A program made the translations under genes and the position numbers. Shown here one piece after another: positions 46,823 through 56,451 of a stretch of 64,000 nucleotides of DNA. Positions within the stretch are counted from its first letter, which is position 1. Every line of letters begins with the position of its first letter. The stretch comes from a bacterium (GTDB lineage: Bacteria > ARS69): contig JALGZR010000005.1 of assembly GCA_025774805.1 (NCBI GenBank), positions 1-64,000 of the forward strand, given 5' to 3'. Under the pieces are notes generated by a model. It was not told where the DNA came from. It saw only the letters and a program-made list of their open reading frames with translations, and searched no databases.

Positions 46823-47423
46823 TCTTCACGTCCTTCCTCTCCTCGAGTTTCAGCTGGACCGTGGTGGTGTATCCGAGAATCGTCTGCGAGGCGACGAGAG
46901 CATCCTCCGTGATGCGGACCACGCGACCGTTCTTCACCCGGTCATCCTTACGCAGTACATAGCTGATTCCCTCCACGTCCTCGACGACGCAGAAGGGGAC
47001 CTCTCCACTCGTGACGACTCCGACGAGAGTGACGACCGAGAGGTCGACGACGTCGGACCAGTTCTCGTCCTCGGATGAGACGAGAGAGCGGAACGGGTCA
47101 CGGGACTTCGATGCCCGATACAGCATCGCTTGCTCCCGGAGGGGTACTCCCGTCTTCGTGGTCTCCTCGTTGAGGGGCTGAGCTCCCTTCGTGGCGACCG
47201 CCGGGCCTTCCACCCGGGCCGGGTCCGGGGCGGACGGGACCTGTGGCTGTGGCTGTTCCGTCGCGGAGGCGCTCACGGCCGGAGGTATTTCCGTTTTGTC
47301 CTTCGAGTTCGTTCCGCCCGTGAACTGGCTCACGGCATCGCCACTACAGCCGGCGAAAGCGAGAACGGCGCCGATCGCGAGGCCTGCGACGAGAATCCGT
47401 GAGAGGGCGTTCCTAGTGACCAC
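46815..47423 (-). CDS. pilP: Type IV pilus lipoprotein PilP
   Basis: 202 residues from a GTG. Lipobox LAFAGC gives a lipidated Cys near residue 26. A Pro/Ala/Thr-rich flexible linker (30–90) is followed by the compact PilP beta domain (LSVVTLVGVVTSGEVPFCVVEDVEGISYVLRKDDRVKNGRVVRI). It links the PilMNO inner-membrane complex to PilQ. Overlaps pilO by 11 bases and pilQ by 8. Confidence 0.88.
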   Translation of the reverse strand: MVTRNALSRILVAGLAIGAVLAFAGCSGDAVSQFTGGTNSKDKTEIPPAVSASATEQPQPQVPSAPDPARVEGPAVATKGAQPLNEETTKTGVPLREQAMLYRASKSRDPFRSLVSSEDENWSDVVDLSVVTLVGVVTSGEVPFCVVEDVEGISYVLRKDDRVKNGRVVRITEDALVASQTILGYTTTVQLKLEERKDVKNG

Positions 47424-48078
47424 CTGGCATCCCTCCCCTGGTCCTGGCGTTCGGCCGCGGCGCCGGAGTCGGCGTCGCCGCAGCCGCCCGCTGATCCGCA
47501 GAAAGCAGCGTGTACGCCATCAAGCTCAGATTCGCCTCGACGACGTCGGGAAGCTCCGAGCCGGACGGATTCGCCACGTTCTTGAGATCGATGGATTTGA
47601 CGTTGATGATCCGGGGCAGGTTGCTCACCCGGCCGAGGAAGACCCCGATGTCGTGGTAGCCGCCCTGGACGGTGACCTCGATCGGGTTCTCCATGTAGAT
47701 CTCGCGCGGGGTCGGAGGCTTCGGCTGGAAGAGCAGGAACTCCACCCCCGAGCGCCGACCGGCGACCGTGACCTGGGAGAGCAGCTCGGCCATCTCCTTC
47801 TCGGTGGGCAAGAGCGTCTTCGCCTCGTCCCACTGCGAGGTGATCTGCTCGTACTCCTTCTTCACCTGAGGAAGCCGGCTGGCGGCCTGTTTCGCCTTCA
47901 TCAGGTCGGCCGAGAGCTTTTCGTACTCCACCTCGAGGGCCGCGATCTCCGCGGTTCGCGGCTTGTACCCGAAGGGGATGATGGGCGAGAGGAAGAAAAC
48001 GTAGGCGAACGTCAGCGAGATGATCACCACCATCCCGGCAATCTGCACGTTCGGATCACGGAAATCGATGTTTCCCAT
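47413..48078 (-). CDS. pilO: Type IV pilus assembly protein PilO
   Basis: 221 residues: one membrane helix (IAGMVVIISLTFAYVFFLSPI, about 13–33), a coiled coil (AEIAALEVEYEKLSADLMKAKQAA), then a ferredoxin-like periplasmic domain with VTVQGGYHDIGVFLGRVSNLPRIINVKSIDL, typical of PilO. The C-terminus is Ala/Pro/Arg-rich. Partner of PilN. Confidence 0.9.
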   Translation of the reverse strand: MGNIDFRDPNVQIAGMVVIISLTFAYVFFLSPIIPFGYKPRTAEIAALEVEYEKLSADLMKAKQAASRLPQVKKEYEQITSQWDEAKTLLPTEKEMAELLSQVTVAGRRSGVEFLLFQPKPPTPREIYMENPIEVTVQGGYHDIGVFLGRVSNLPRIINVKSIDLKNVANPSGSELPDVVEANLSLMAYTLLSADQRAAAATPTPAPRPNARTRGGMPGGH

Positions 48079-48090
48079 GCTCGACCCCTC

Positions 48091-48660
48091 CTAGGAATCG
48101 CCGATCCGGACCGCGTCGATAGACGAGGTGACGGTGAAGTTCACGGTATTCTGGCCTTCCACGACCTTACGCTTCGCCACGCTCAGCTCCGCTTCGCGGA
48201 AGATCTCGGACTGGTCGAGACTCGACATGAGATCCGAGATGACCAGATTCGAGAATGCGTAGCCGTCGATCGAGTACTTCTCGGGAGCGATGTTCTTGAA
48301 CGACGTGAGCCACATGTAGCGGGGCACCCGGCGGGCCACCTCGTCCAGCACCCGAACCGTCCGGAATCGGTCCTTGTCGAGGGTCTGCACGAGATCGAGC
48401 CTGCGGTTCAGCTCCTGCTCCTTTCGAACCATCTCGTCGATCAGCGCGATCGTTCTCCGGTACTGCTCGGACTCGGCGCGCGCCGTGGCCACGTCCCGCT
48501 CGATCGCCTGCAGGCGCGCGCTCTGCACCACCGTGGTGGCGAGGCTGGCGATGAGGACGATGGTCAGGCAGACGAGCGGCACTACCTTCATCCGGTCGAG
48601 CCGGATTCCGGCGCGTCGGTGGTGCCGTTGTTCCTGGGGAAGCAGATTGATGCGGATCAT
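48091..48660 (-). CDS. pilN: Type IV pilus assembly protein PilN
   Basis: 189 residues. The cytoplasmic MIRINLLP motif that docks on PilM is at the very start, followed by a membrane helix (VVPLVCLTIVLIASLATTVV, about 25–45), a coiled coil and the domain with LDEVARRVPRYMWLTSFKN. Three bases after pilM. Confidence 0.93.
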   Translation of the reverse strand: MIRINLLPQEQRHHRRAGIRLDRMKVVPLVCLTIVLIASLATTVVQSARLQAIERDVATARAESEQYRRTIALIDEMVRKEQELNRRLDLVQTLDKDRFRTVRVLDEVARRVPRYMWLTSFKNIAPEKYSIDGYAFSNLVISDLMSSLDQSEIFREAELSVAKRKVVEGQNTVNFTVTSSIDAVRIGDS

Positions 48661-48663
48661 GGA

Positions 48664-49716
48664 TCACTCCCCTTCCGTCCGGAGCGCGAGCCCGGCGGCC
48701 ACCATGTAGTGGGGACCCAGGAGATCGGGGTCTTCGCTCCCGAACAGGTCCTCCTCCCACACGAGGTTCCGGAACGGATTCGCGACTTCAACCGGAGACC
48801 CCTGTCGCTTCTCGATCGACTCCCGAAGCCCCGGCGCGAACGAGCTCCCGCCCGACAGGCAGATTCGGTCGACGTGGTCGGCCTCCCCGGAGGCTCTCAG
48901 GTACGAGAGCGACTTCTCGATTCCGACGGCGAGCTCCTCGCCCACCAGCCCCACGATCGATTGGAGGTCGTCGAGACGCTCCTCGCCGGGATTCTCGAGG
49001 ATCTCGTTGGCCTCGTCGTAGTCGACGCCGAGATCCTTCTGGATCGCCTCGAGGATCGCGTTCCCCGCGAAGGAGAGGTCCCGAGTGAAGTAGGGGATCC
49101 CGTCCTTCACGATGTTCACATTCGTGACGAAGCAACCCACGTTCAGAAGGAGAGTGACGTTTCCTTCGGGGTACTCGTGGTTCCGTTCGTAGGCGTTCTG
49201 AACGGCGAACGACTCGACGTCGATCACGGTCGGAGTGAGCCCCGCGGCTCGCATGAGCTCGGATCGGGCCTCGAGCATCTCCTTCTTCGCCGCGACCAAG
49301 AGCACGTCCATCTTGTCCGGAGAGCTCTCCCGATTCAGAACCTGGAAATCGAGGGAGACGTCATCGATGTCGAACGGGATGTGCTGCTCCGCTTCCCAGT
49401 GAATCGCCTCTCGCGCCTGCTCGTCGGTCATCATGTCCATCTGGATCTTCTTGACGATGACCGCCCGGCCGCTGACCGCGCTCACCACATGCCGGGAGGC
49501 GATCTCGTTGACCTCGAAGAGCTCGGCGATCGTGTCCACGACCACATCGCGATCCATGACCTCGCCGTCGACGATGGCTTCCGGGAGGAGTCCACAGCGA
49601 CCGAACCTCACCAGCCGGGAAGTCTCACCGGAGTGGTCCAGCTCGACCACTTTGATGGAGCTCGAGCCGATGTCGAGGCCGACGGTCCTTTTCGATCCCC
49701 GACCGAACTTGAACAT
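48664..49716 (-). CDS. pilM: Type IV pilus actin-like ATPase PilM
   Basis: 350 residues. Actin-fold nucleotide motifs GLDIGSSSIKVVELD, LLNVGCFVTNVNIVKDG, and ICLSGGSSFAPGLRESIEK; VEVANPFRNLVW near the end is the usual PilM C-terminus. It binds the PilN N-terminus in the cytoplasm. Start of the PilMNOPQ run. Confidence 0.95.
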   Translation of the reverse strand: MFKFGRGSKRTVGLDIGSSSIKVVELDHSGETSRLVRFGRCGLLPEAIVDGEVMDRDVVVDTIAELFEVNEIASRHVVSAVSGRAVIVKKIQMDMMTDEQAREAIHWEAEQHIPFDIDDVSLDFQVLNRESSPDKMDVLLVAAKKEMLEARSELMRAAGLTPTVIDVESFAVQNAYERNHEYPEGNVTLLLNVGCFVTNVNIVKDGIPYFTRDLSFAGNAILEAIQKDLGVDYDEANEILENPGEERLDDLQSIVGLVGEELAVGIEKSLSYLRASGEADHVDRICLSGGSSFAPGLRESIEKRQGSPVEVANPFRNLVWEEDLFGSEDPDLLGPHYMVAAGLALRTEGE

Positions 49717-49771
49717 GCTGTCTCCTCTCCTCCGTTGAGGCTAATCGTTCCAGGGGCTCCACCTCGGCCGA

Positions 49772-51292
49772 TCACCGCGACCGATCGTCGAGATTGCCCG
49801 ACAGGAGGGCAACGACGGGCGTGTCCAGCACGTAGGGAGACTCCCCGGCCTCCCGGAACGCGCCTCGAACGTTGATCCAGACCCGAAGGTCCTTCCCGCC
49901 CGTCACGAGATCGTCATCCCCGTCTCCGTCCAGGTCGAGCGCCGCGAAGGCTACGGGAAACTCTCCCCCCGTCGCGAGCCTCGCCGGCGATCCCGTCTCC
50001 GGAATCGCGAGCGCGGCCCCGGTCCGTGCCTCCCGCACGACCACGAGCCACCCCGGTCCACCGTCGAAGCCGAAGGCTCCGTCCACCGCGCCAAGCGGTT
50101 CCCCGGGGAGCCGCAAGACCCTGGACGAAGCCGGCTTCGAACCTCCTTGGGTATCGGCAGGCCAATCCCAGGACTCAAGCATTCCTTCGGCCCCTTCCCC
50201 CGTGAGAATGAGGAGGCGATCCGCGCCGGAAGCCGGCCCCCGAGCCCGGCGCATCACCCGGATCCGGCCCCGGGAGCCGAGGGGGGGCTCCAGCAGTTCC
50301 TGGGGAGCCCAGGCGGGCTCTTCCCCGCTCTCACGGCGCCAGACTCGAATGCGGGTGTCGTACATGTCCAAAAGCGCCAAGAAGATCTCGTCCGCCCCGT
50401 CCCCGTTCGCGTCGGCCAGCGCCAGCGCGTCCGGCAGCCCCTCCAGCGGGGTCACCTGGGCCGGCCCCTCGGCCAGCCCGAGGCGAATCGTCAGTCCCCG
50501 CCCCCGCGAGGCGGTCACGAGATCGGGCTTGCCGTCGCCGTCCAGGTCGCCGACCGCCGACGCCGCGACCTGCCGGCCGATGGCCAGCGATCGACCCGGC
50601 TCGAACCGCCCTCCTCCTCCGTTCATTCCGACCCGGAGCTCGCCGCGGGTTCCGGCCACCACGAGGTCGAGGCGATCGTCGTCGTCGAGATCGGCCAAGA
50701 CCGGCAAACCGATCGGAACTCCGGTCGGGAGGATCGCTCCGGGGGTGAATCCTCCCGCCCCGCTTCCCGTCCACGCCCGGGCGGAACCGTCCCGGTCGAA
50801 CAGGAAGAGATCGGGAGTCGAGACGCGCGGCTTCACCCGCACGGTGCCTCGGCCCACCGCCACCGGGGCGACCTCCGCGCCGCGAACCCGGATCTCGAAG
50901 GGGTGGACGGCGTCCCGGACCCAGGTGTAGGTGTCGATCGTGCCCACGACCTCTTCGACGCTCGAGTCGAACGCGCCATCCACGGGGAGCATCTCGATGC
51001 GCTCCCCTTCCCGTTCCTCCTCGAGGAGGACGAGCGTGGCGCCGGTCACGTGCGGCCGGGACTCTTCCGCCGCGATCCGCGCCCAGACGTTGACCGACAT
51101 CGTTCCCAGCGCGATCTGCTCCGGCGCCTCCAGGTATTCGAGGACGAACTGCGGGCGGGCCTCTCCCGCGGAGGGCTCGGGAACGTCCGCGATCATCTGC
51201 GCGCGCGCCGCGAACGAGAACACGACCACCATCCCCGCGAGCGCGGTGTTCCCTGCCCGCCGGGTCACCCGGCCGGGACCCGTCGTCCTCAT
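49772..51292 (-). CDS. Secreted FG-GAP/VCBS beta-propeller protein in the pil cluster
   Basis: 506 residues from the ATG at 51290–51292, which overlaps the activator stop (ATGA). Signal peptide NTALAGMVVVFSFAARAQ. Repeated LADLDDDDRLDLVV, GDLDGDGKPDLVT, LADANGDGADEIF and LDLDGDGDDDLVTGG are calcium-binding FG-GAP blades of a seven-bladed propeller (about 190–490), preceded by a beta-rich domain. It lies between the second PilR-like gene and pilM. It may sit at the cell surface near the pilus pore or act as an adhesin; this is inference from place only. Confidence 0.85.
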   Translation of the reverse strand: MRTTGPGRVTRRAGNTALAGMVVVFSFAARAQMIADVPEPSAGEARPQFVLEYLEAPEQIALGTMSVNVWARIAAEESRPHVTGATLVLLEEEREGERIEMLPVDGAFDSSVEEVVGTIDTYTWVRDAVHPFEIRVRGAEVAPVAVGRGTVRVKPRVSTPDLFLFDRDGSARAWTGSGAGGFTPGAILPTGVPIGLPVLADLDDDDRLDLVVAGTRGELRVGMNGGGGRFEPGRSLAIGRQVAASAVGDLDGDGKPDLVTASRGRGLTIRLGLAEGPAQVTPLEGLPDALALADANGDGADEIFLALLDMYDTRIRVWRRESGEEPAWAPQELLEPPLGSRGRIRVMRRARGPASGADRLLILTGEGAEGMLESWDWPADTQGGSKPASSRVLRLPGEPLGAVDGAFGFDGGPGWLVVVREARTGAALAIPETGSPARLATGGEFPVAFAALDLDGDGDDDLVTGGKDLRVWINVRGAFREAGESPYVLDTPVVALLSGNLDDRSR

Positions 51293-52665
51293 CCCAACTC
51301 GTACTCCTTCAGCTTCGACCACAGCGTCTTGTAGGAGACCCCGAGCCGCCGGGCGGCCTCCGTGCGGTTGCCGCCGGTCACCTCGAGCGCGCGGTGGATC
51401 GCCTCCGCCTCCGCCTTCCGCTGAGCGTCGCGCCCGACGTCAAGAAGCGTCGTCCCTTCGGGAAGTACCGCGTCGTCCCCTTTTCCGGAGGCGACTTCCG
51501 GGTCCCCGTCCATCACCCCCGTCAGGTGCTCGGCCCGGATCTCGTCGCCATCGGCGAGAATGACCGCGCGCTCGATCACGTTCCGAAGCTGCCGCACGTT
51601 GCCGGGCCACCCGAACCGGGTCAGGCGTGCGACCGCGTCTTCCGAGAGCACGAGCCGGGGGCGATCGAGACTTTCCCCCACCTCTCGCACGAACGTGGTG
51701 GCGAGCGAGCACACGTCTTCCGGTCGATCGCGCAGCGGCGGCATCCGAATCGGGAAGACGTTCAACCGGTAGTAGAGGTCGTCGCGAAACCGGCCCTCGC
51801 GAACGCCGGTCTCCAGATCGCGGTTGGTGGCCGCAATCACGCGGATGTCGGTGTGGAGCTCCTCGGTCCCTCCGATTCGGACGAAGGTCCTCTCCTGGAG
51901 GATCCGCAGAAGCTTCACCTGGAGCGATTGGGAGAGATCCCCGATCTCGTCCAGGAACAGCGTGCCGCCGCTCGCCAACTCGACCCGGCCGATCTTGCGC
52001 GCGACCGCCCCGGTGAACGCGCCGCGCTCGGACCCGAAGAACTCCGCCTCCATCAGCTCCCCGGGAATCGCCGCGCAGTTCACGGAGACAAGGGGTCCGT
52101 TCGACCGCCCGCTCCATCCGTGGATCGCGCGGGCGACGAGCTCCTTTCCGGTCCCGCTCTCCCCGAGCAGGAGCACGGTGGCGTCGCTCGGTGCGACCCG
52201 TCGGGCCGAGTGGATGACCGCCCGGATCGCCGGGCTCTTTCCGAGGATTCCCCCGTTCTCGGTCGTGCCGGACTCCGGCTCCTCGCCCGGGTCGGCGGCA
52301 CGGGGTCGGCGCTCCAGGGCGTGTCCCACGAGAGAGACGAGCCGATTCGTGTCGAACGGCTTCGGCACGAAGTCGTAGGCGCCGCTCTTGATCGCCTCCA
52401 CCGCGATCTCGATCGTGCCGAACGCGCTCATCACGAGGACCGGAAGCCGGGGATCGCGCCCGAGCCCCCAGGTCAGGAGCTCGAGACCCGTTCCGTCGGG
52501 GAGCTGGAGATCCGTGAGGAGGAGATCGGGGGCCTCGCCGTCGAGCAGTCGCCTGCCCTCGGCGACCGTGCCTCCGCTCACGACGTCGTATCCCCGGCGC
52601 CGGAGAGTCTCCTCCACCATGACCCGGGTCGACTCCCGGTCTTCGATGAGCACGACCCGCTTCAC
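51289..52665 (-). CDS. NtrC-family response regulator (PilR2 position)
   Basis: 458 residues. Receiver domain 1–120 with acidic pair ED, phospho-aspartate in LLLTDLQLPDGTGLE and lysine in DFVPKPFD; AAA+ domain with LLGESGTGKELVA, GAFTGAV and GGTLFLDEIGDL; Fis-type HTH (GNRTEAARRLGVSYKTLWSKLKEY). It overlaps the upstream kinase by 4 bases and forms its cognate pair. In M. xanthus the same place is held by pilR2. Confidence 0.93.
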   Translation of the reverse strand: MKRVVLIEDRESTRVMVEETLRRRGYDVVSGGTVAEGRRLLDGEAPDLLLTDLQLPDGTGLELLTWGLGRDPRLPVLVMSAFGTIEIAVEAIKSGAYDFVPKPFDTNRLVSLVGHALERRPRAADPGEEPESGTTENGGILGKSPAIRAVIHSARRVAPSDATVLLLGESGTGKELVARAIHGWSGRSNGPLVSVNCAAIPGELMEAEFFGSERGAFTGAVARKIGRVELASGGTLFLDEIGDLSQSLQVKLLRILQERTFVRIGGTEELHTDIRVIAATNRDLETGVREGRFRDDLYYRLNVFPIRMPPLRDRPEDVCSLATTFVREVGESLDRPRLVLSEDAVARLTRFGWPGNVRQLRNVIERAVILADGDEIRAEHLTGVMDGDPEVASGKGDDAVLPEGTTLLDVGRDAQRKAEAEAIHRALEVTGGNRTEAARRLGVSYKTLWSKLKEYELG

Positions 52666-54599
52666 GACGCCTCCTCGGGCAGCAGGATCACGAACTCGGT
52701 GCCCACGCCGACTCGGCTGTAAAGGTGCATGCGTCCTCCGTGGTCGGTGACCGTCTTGTGCGCGAGGGCCAGCCCCAGACCGCTCCCCTCCCGCTTCGTC
52801 GTGTAGAAAGGCGTGAAGACCCGGACCCGGTCCGCTTCCGGGATTCCCGGACCGGTGTCCCGAAACGAGATCCGGACGAAGCGACCTTGGGGAGCGCGGC
52901 CGCCGCGCTCACTGGGAGTTTCGGCCCAACGGGTCGCGATCGTGAGCGTTCCCCCTTGCTCCATCGACTCGATCGCGTTGAGGGCGAGGTTGCGGAAGAC
53001 CCCTCGGACCGCGCGGTCGTCCACCTCCGCGGACGGTCGGTCCTCCGCGAGCTCGAGCTCGACCGTGACCCGGTTCGCCCGGGCCCTCTCCTGCGTCGAC
53101 TCCACCATCTCCTCGAGGATCGTGTTCACGGACGTCATGCTGCGCGCGAGGGGGGATGGCCGGGAGAACTCGAGGACGCCTCGGACGAGGGACTCCAGGG
53201 AGCCGGCCTCGGAGAGGATGCCGCGGACGGCCATCGAGGGCTCTCCACCGTTCAAGTCGTCTTGGAGCAGGTTCTCGTACCCCTTCATCGAGTGAAGGCA
53301 GTTCTTGATCTCGTGGGCGATCCCGGCGGACATCTCCCCCACCGCGGAGAGCCGGTCCTTCAACGCCATGGTCTCCCGCAGCCGTTTCGTCTCGGTGAAG
53401 TCGTTGAGAAGGAGAATGCCGCCTGCGGTCTCGCCGTCACCGCGGCGGATCACCGAGCTCGCGATCCCGAGCCAGCGGGACTCCCCCTCGGAACCGGGGC
53501 GCTCGCACTCGATGCGGTTCTCCCCGCCGCCCGTGCGCAGGAGCTCGTCCCCGATGCGGGTCAGTTGGTCTTCCGGGCCGAAGACGTGCGCGAGATCCCG
53601 CCCGATCGTCGGACGGGCCTCGATCCCGAGGATGTCCTCCGCCGCCCGGTTGAACATCGTGATCCGTCCGGCCGCGTCGAACGCCACGATGCCGCTCGTC
53701 ATCGATTCCAGAATGAGGTCGTTCGTGATCCGGTGGTGCTCGGCGTCCGCCTCGGCGGCCGTCCAGCGGTCGCGATAGACCGACTCGCTGTCCTTGAGGG
53801 TGGTCATCACCTTCTTCATCGTTCCGAGAACCATGTCGACGTCGGAGGCCGGCGTGATCGGAGCCGGTCGGGTCACGGGCTCGGCCCCTCCCCGTGCGAC
53901 CCAGCGCAGGAGAATGAGCAATCCCGCCGCGATCACCACCCCGGCCAGGGCCTTCGCCATCTGGAAGAAGAAGTCGATCGCCGCGAGATCGCCCTGGCTC
54001 TCGCGGCCGATCCGGGTGAGCAGGGCACCCGCCAGAACGCCGGGGGGGAGCGGGATGACCAGCGTGAGGCCGCCGGCCGGATCCCGTTCCGGGTCCCGAT
54101 CGTCGGGGTCCACCGGAGCGGACGCGGCCGGAGGCTCGGCGAGACGGATCTGGCGCGGAACCACTCCGGTGACCGGACCACTGAGCGCGCCCCCGAGGAA
54201 TCCCCCCTGACGATCGTACACCGCGATGTCCGTGACCGCGGTGGCCCGGCGAATCTCCTCGATCCGCTGCGCCAGCTCGGAGGACAGGCCCCGCTTCCCC
54301 TCGGGGTCGGCGAGGGGTCCGTCCTCGAGGACCCCCGAGACCAGATGGGCCGAGAGGCGCAATCGCTCCGCGAGCTCCCCTTCGAGCGTGCCGCGGAGTC
54401 GGGAGCTCAGGTGGAGCGAGACGACGACCAAGAGGAACAGCGCGACCGCCCCGAGAACGGGGCCCGGCCCCGGTCGGGCGGGAGACGGCGCGGGTTCCGG
54501 CTCCGGTGCGTTTCCCGGGCCGCGAGGCCGGGCGGTCCCCGGGGTCGGGCCTTCGATCGCGCGGGGGATCCGAGTCCGTGTCGGTGCAGCGCGGCTCAT
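52662..54599 (-). CDS. Membrane sensor histidine kinase (PilS2 position)
   Basis: 645 residues from the ATG at 54597–54599 (overlaps the pilD stop). A Pro-rich cytoplasmic N-terminus, membrane helix near 50–67 (VLGAVALFLLVVVSL), a periplasmic sensor of about 150 residues, second helix (LAGVVIAAGLLILLRWVA), a PAS domain (ILESMTSGIVAFDAAGRITMFNRAAEDILG), HisKA with GIAHEIKNCLHSMKGYENLL and HATPase with NLALNAIESMEQGG, DTGPGIP and GSGLGLALAHK. It should phosphorylate the regulator encoded next. Confidence 0.92.
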   Translation of the reverse strand: MSRAAPTRTRIPRAIEGPTPGTARPRGPGNAPEPEPAPSPARPGPGPVLGAVALFLLVVVSLHLSSRLRGTLEGELAERLRLSAHLVSGVLEDGPLADPEGKRGLSSELAQRIEEIRRATAVTDIAVYDRQGGFLGGALSGPVTGVVPRQIRLAEPPAASAPVDPDDRDPERDPAGGLTLVIPLPPGVLAGALLTRIGRESQGDLAAIDFFFQMAKALAGVVIAAGLLILLRWVARGGAEPVTRPAPITPASDVDMVLGTMKKVMTTLKDSESVYRDRWTAAEADAEHHRITNDLILESMTSGIVAFDAAGRITMFNRAAEDILGIEARPTIGRDLAHVFGPEDQLTRIGDELLRTGGGENRIECERPGSEGESRWLGIASSVIRRGDGETAGGILLLNDFTETKRLRETMALKDRLSAVGEMSAGIAHEIKNCLHSMKGYENLLQDDLNGGEPSMAVRGILSEAGSLESLVRGVLEFSRPSPLARSMTSVNTILEEMVESTQERARANRVTVELELAEDRPSAEVDDRAVRGVFRNLALNAIESMEQGGTLTIATRWAETPSERGGRAPQGRFVRISFRDTGPGIPEADRVRVFTPFYTTKREGSGLGLALAHKTVTDHGGRMHLYSRVGVGTEFVILLPEEAS

Positions 54600-55387
54600 C
54601 GCACGAAGAGGCCCCAGTACGCTTCCACGATGCGCGTTCCCACGAACATGACGACGACGGCGCCGGGCGCCAGGAACGTCCCGAAGGGAAGCTCCGCCGT
54701 CCGACCCTTGCCGGTGCGGAGCATGAACCATGTCGCGAACAGAGTGCCGGAAACCGAGCCGATCAAGATCGTCAGGAACGCTCCGACCGGCCCCAGAAAC
54801 GCGCCCACCATCGCGAGGAGCTTCACGTCTCCCCCCCCGAGCCCCTCCCGACCCGTCGCCGCCCGGTAGCCGGTGGCGATGAAGAGGAGCCCGCCCGCCC
54901 CGATCAGAACCCCGAGGAGCGCGTCCAGCGGGCCCACCACCAGCCCCGCGAAGGCGGCGGCGAGACCGAGAAGGGTCCCGGGCAGGGTGATCACGTCGGG
55001 GATGATCATGTGATCGAGATCGATGAACGTGACCGCGATCATCGCCGTGGCGAAGACGAGAGCGACGGCGAGCCCGGTGGGCTCGGCGATGAACCGTCCT
55101 GCCGCCATGAAGAGAACGGCGGTGAGGAGCTCCACGAACGGATAGCGGAAGGAGATGCGCTCTCCGCAGGCACGGCATCGTCCGCGCAGCAGGAGCCACG
55201 AGATCACGGGAACGTTGTCCCAGGGACGGATCGGCTCCCGGCAGTCGGGACAGCGCGAGCCGGGGCGCAGCAGCGACTCCTTCCGGGGCAAACGGTGGAT
55301 CACCACGTTGAGGAAGCTCCCCACGCACGCACCGAGCCCGGCGAGAAGCGCGGGGTGACGCAGGATCACGAGGGTCTCCGAGCTCAT
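54596..55387 (-). CDS. pilD: Prepilin peptidase/N-methyltransferase PilD
   Basis: 263 residues, polytopic. VGSFLNVVIHRLP, then the zinc-binding CPDCREPIRPWDNVPVISWLLLRGRCRACG (two CxxC), and the two catalytic aspartates in FIDLDHMIIPD and GGGDVKLLAMVGAFLG. It cleaves and methylates the PilA leader. The start at 55385–55387 overlaps the previous stop by 3–4 bases. Confidence 0.95.
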   Translation of the reverse strand: MSSETLVILRHPALLAGLGACVGSFLNVVIHRLPRKESLLRPGSRCPDCREPIRPWDNVPVISWLLLRGRCRACGERISFRYPFVELLTAVLFMAAGRFIAEPTGLAVALVFATAMIAVTFIDLDHMIIPDVITLPGTLLGLAAAFAGLVVGPLDALLGVLIGAGGLLFIATGYRAATGREGLGGGDVKLLAMVGAFLGPVGAFLTILIGSVSGTLFATWFMLRTGKGRTAELPFGTFLAPGAVVVMFVGTRIVEAYWGLFVR

Positions 55388-56451
55388 ACCGGACTCCTCC
55401 CCTGATTCCGTTTCTCGGTTGCGGGCCACGGCGGATTCCACGCGACCGACCCGGTGAGCGGGTCGTAGTCGAGGGCGATGCCCATTGGGCGCAACGGCGG
55501 AAACGGCATGATGCCCCGCTCCACCAACGACTCGAGGCTCGGCGGAAGCACACCGTCGGTTCGGTGGGCGAGGCGCACGTGCTGCTGAAACACGTCGCGC
55601 TCCTGGGCCATGCGACGATCCAGATGCGTGGTGGCCCAGACCCGCATCCCTCCGGGATCGAACAAGAAGAGCCCGCCGTAGGGCTCCGGGGGCAGGTGGC
55701 TTACGCAGCCCTTGTCGAGGAGCTCCGCCCAGTCGTGCGGAAGTCGATCGTGCTCCGCGCGGAAGCGCTCCACGCCGGCGGTCAAGAGTTCCTCGGCGTC
55801 CTCCATGTCGAGGTTTTTCAGGTTCCTCTCGGCCACCGAGCGCATGACGTCGTTCTCCGCCTCGTCGTAGATCGCCCGCCAGACCTCCCTCGAGGAGCTG
55901 CGGTCTCCGAGACGCGCGAACGTGAGCCCCGCTAGGCGACGCGTCACCGCGGGCGCCCCGGGAAGCTCGGACGAGTGCCGGTACGCCTGCGCGGCACCGG
56001 TGTAATCCCTCAGGACGGTCTGCAGGATGAATCCGCGATCGAAGGGGTATTCCCAGGCGCCCGGATCGTCCCGCTCGGCGCGGGTGAGCAGCGCGAGCGC
56101 GGCCTCCGGCTCGCCGGCGTCCTGGGCCAGCACGAGCGCGCCGAAACGGGTCGCCCCCTTGAACGTCGGATCGAGGGTGTAGATCAGGCGGAACAGCCGA
56201 TCGGCCTGGTCGTAGTTGCGGGTCGTGAGCCTCTGCTCTCCGTAGTACTGGATCGCCAGGATCCAGACGGCGTCCGCCATCAGGTTTCGGTGGCCCAAGC
56301 TCGCCGCCTTCAACACCTCTCCCTCGGGAAGGTAGGCGAGCTGATCCGGATTCCCGGGCGCGGCCCGCGCGGCCCCTGACCGCTCCCCGGTCCAGTGCGC
56401 CGCACCCAGGAGAAGCAGAGCGGTCAGGAGCTTCAGTCCTTCCCTCATCAC
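55384..56451 (-). CDS. TPR-like exported protein in the pilG position
   Basis: 355 residues. The N-terminus has a hydrophobic export segment (LLTALLLLGAAHWTG). Helical repeats follow: ADAVWILAIQYYGEQRL, YDQADRLFRLIYTLDP, EAALALLTRAERDDPGAWEYPFDRG, YTGAAQAYRHSSELPG. The C-terminal half has AELLDKGCVSHLPPEPYGGLFLFD, a phrase seen in pilus-linked TPR proteins. Its place between the ABC permease and pilD corresponds to the pilG/H/I block of M. xanthus; equivalence to PilG is inferred from position only. Confidence 0.75.
   Translation of the reverse strand: MMREGLKLLTALLLLGAAHWTGERSGAARAAPGNPDQLAYLPEGEVLKAASLGHRNLMADAVWILAIQYYGEQRLTTRNYDQADRLFRLIYTLDPTFKGATRFGALVLAQDAGEPEAALALLTRAERDDPGAWEYPFDRGFILQTVLRDYTGAAQAYRHSSELPGAPAVTRRLAGLTFARLGDRSSSREVWRAIYDEAENDVMRSVAERNLKNLDMEDAEELLTAGVERFRAEHDRLPHDWAELLDKGCVSHLPPEPYGGLFLFDPGGMRVWATTHLDRRMAQERDVFQQHVRLAHRTDGVLPPSLESLVERGIMPFPPLRPMGIALDYDPLTGSVAWNPPWPATEKRNQGRSPV

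Noticed and set aside
55930-55945. CTAG inside the TPR-like gene
   Set aside because: Isolated CTAG in a coding frame without either block of the repeat.
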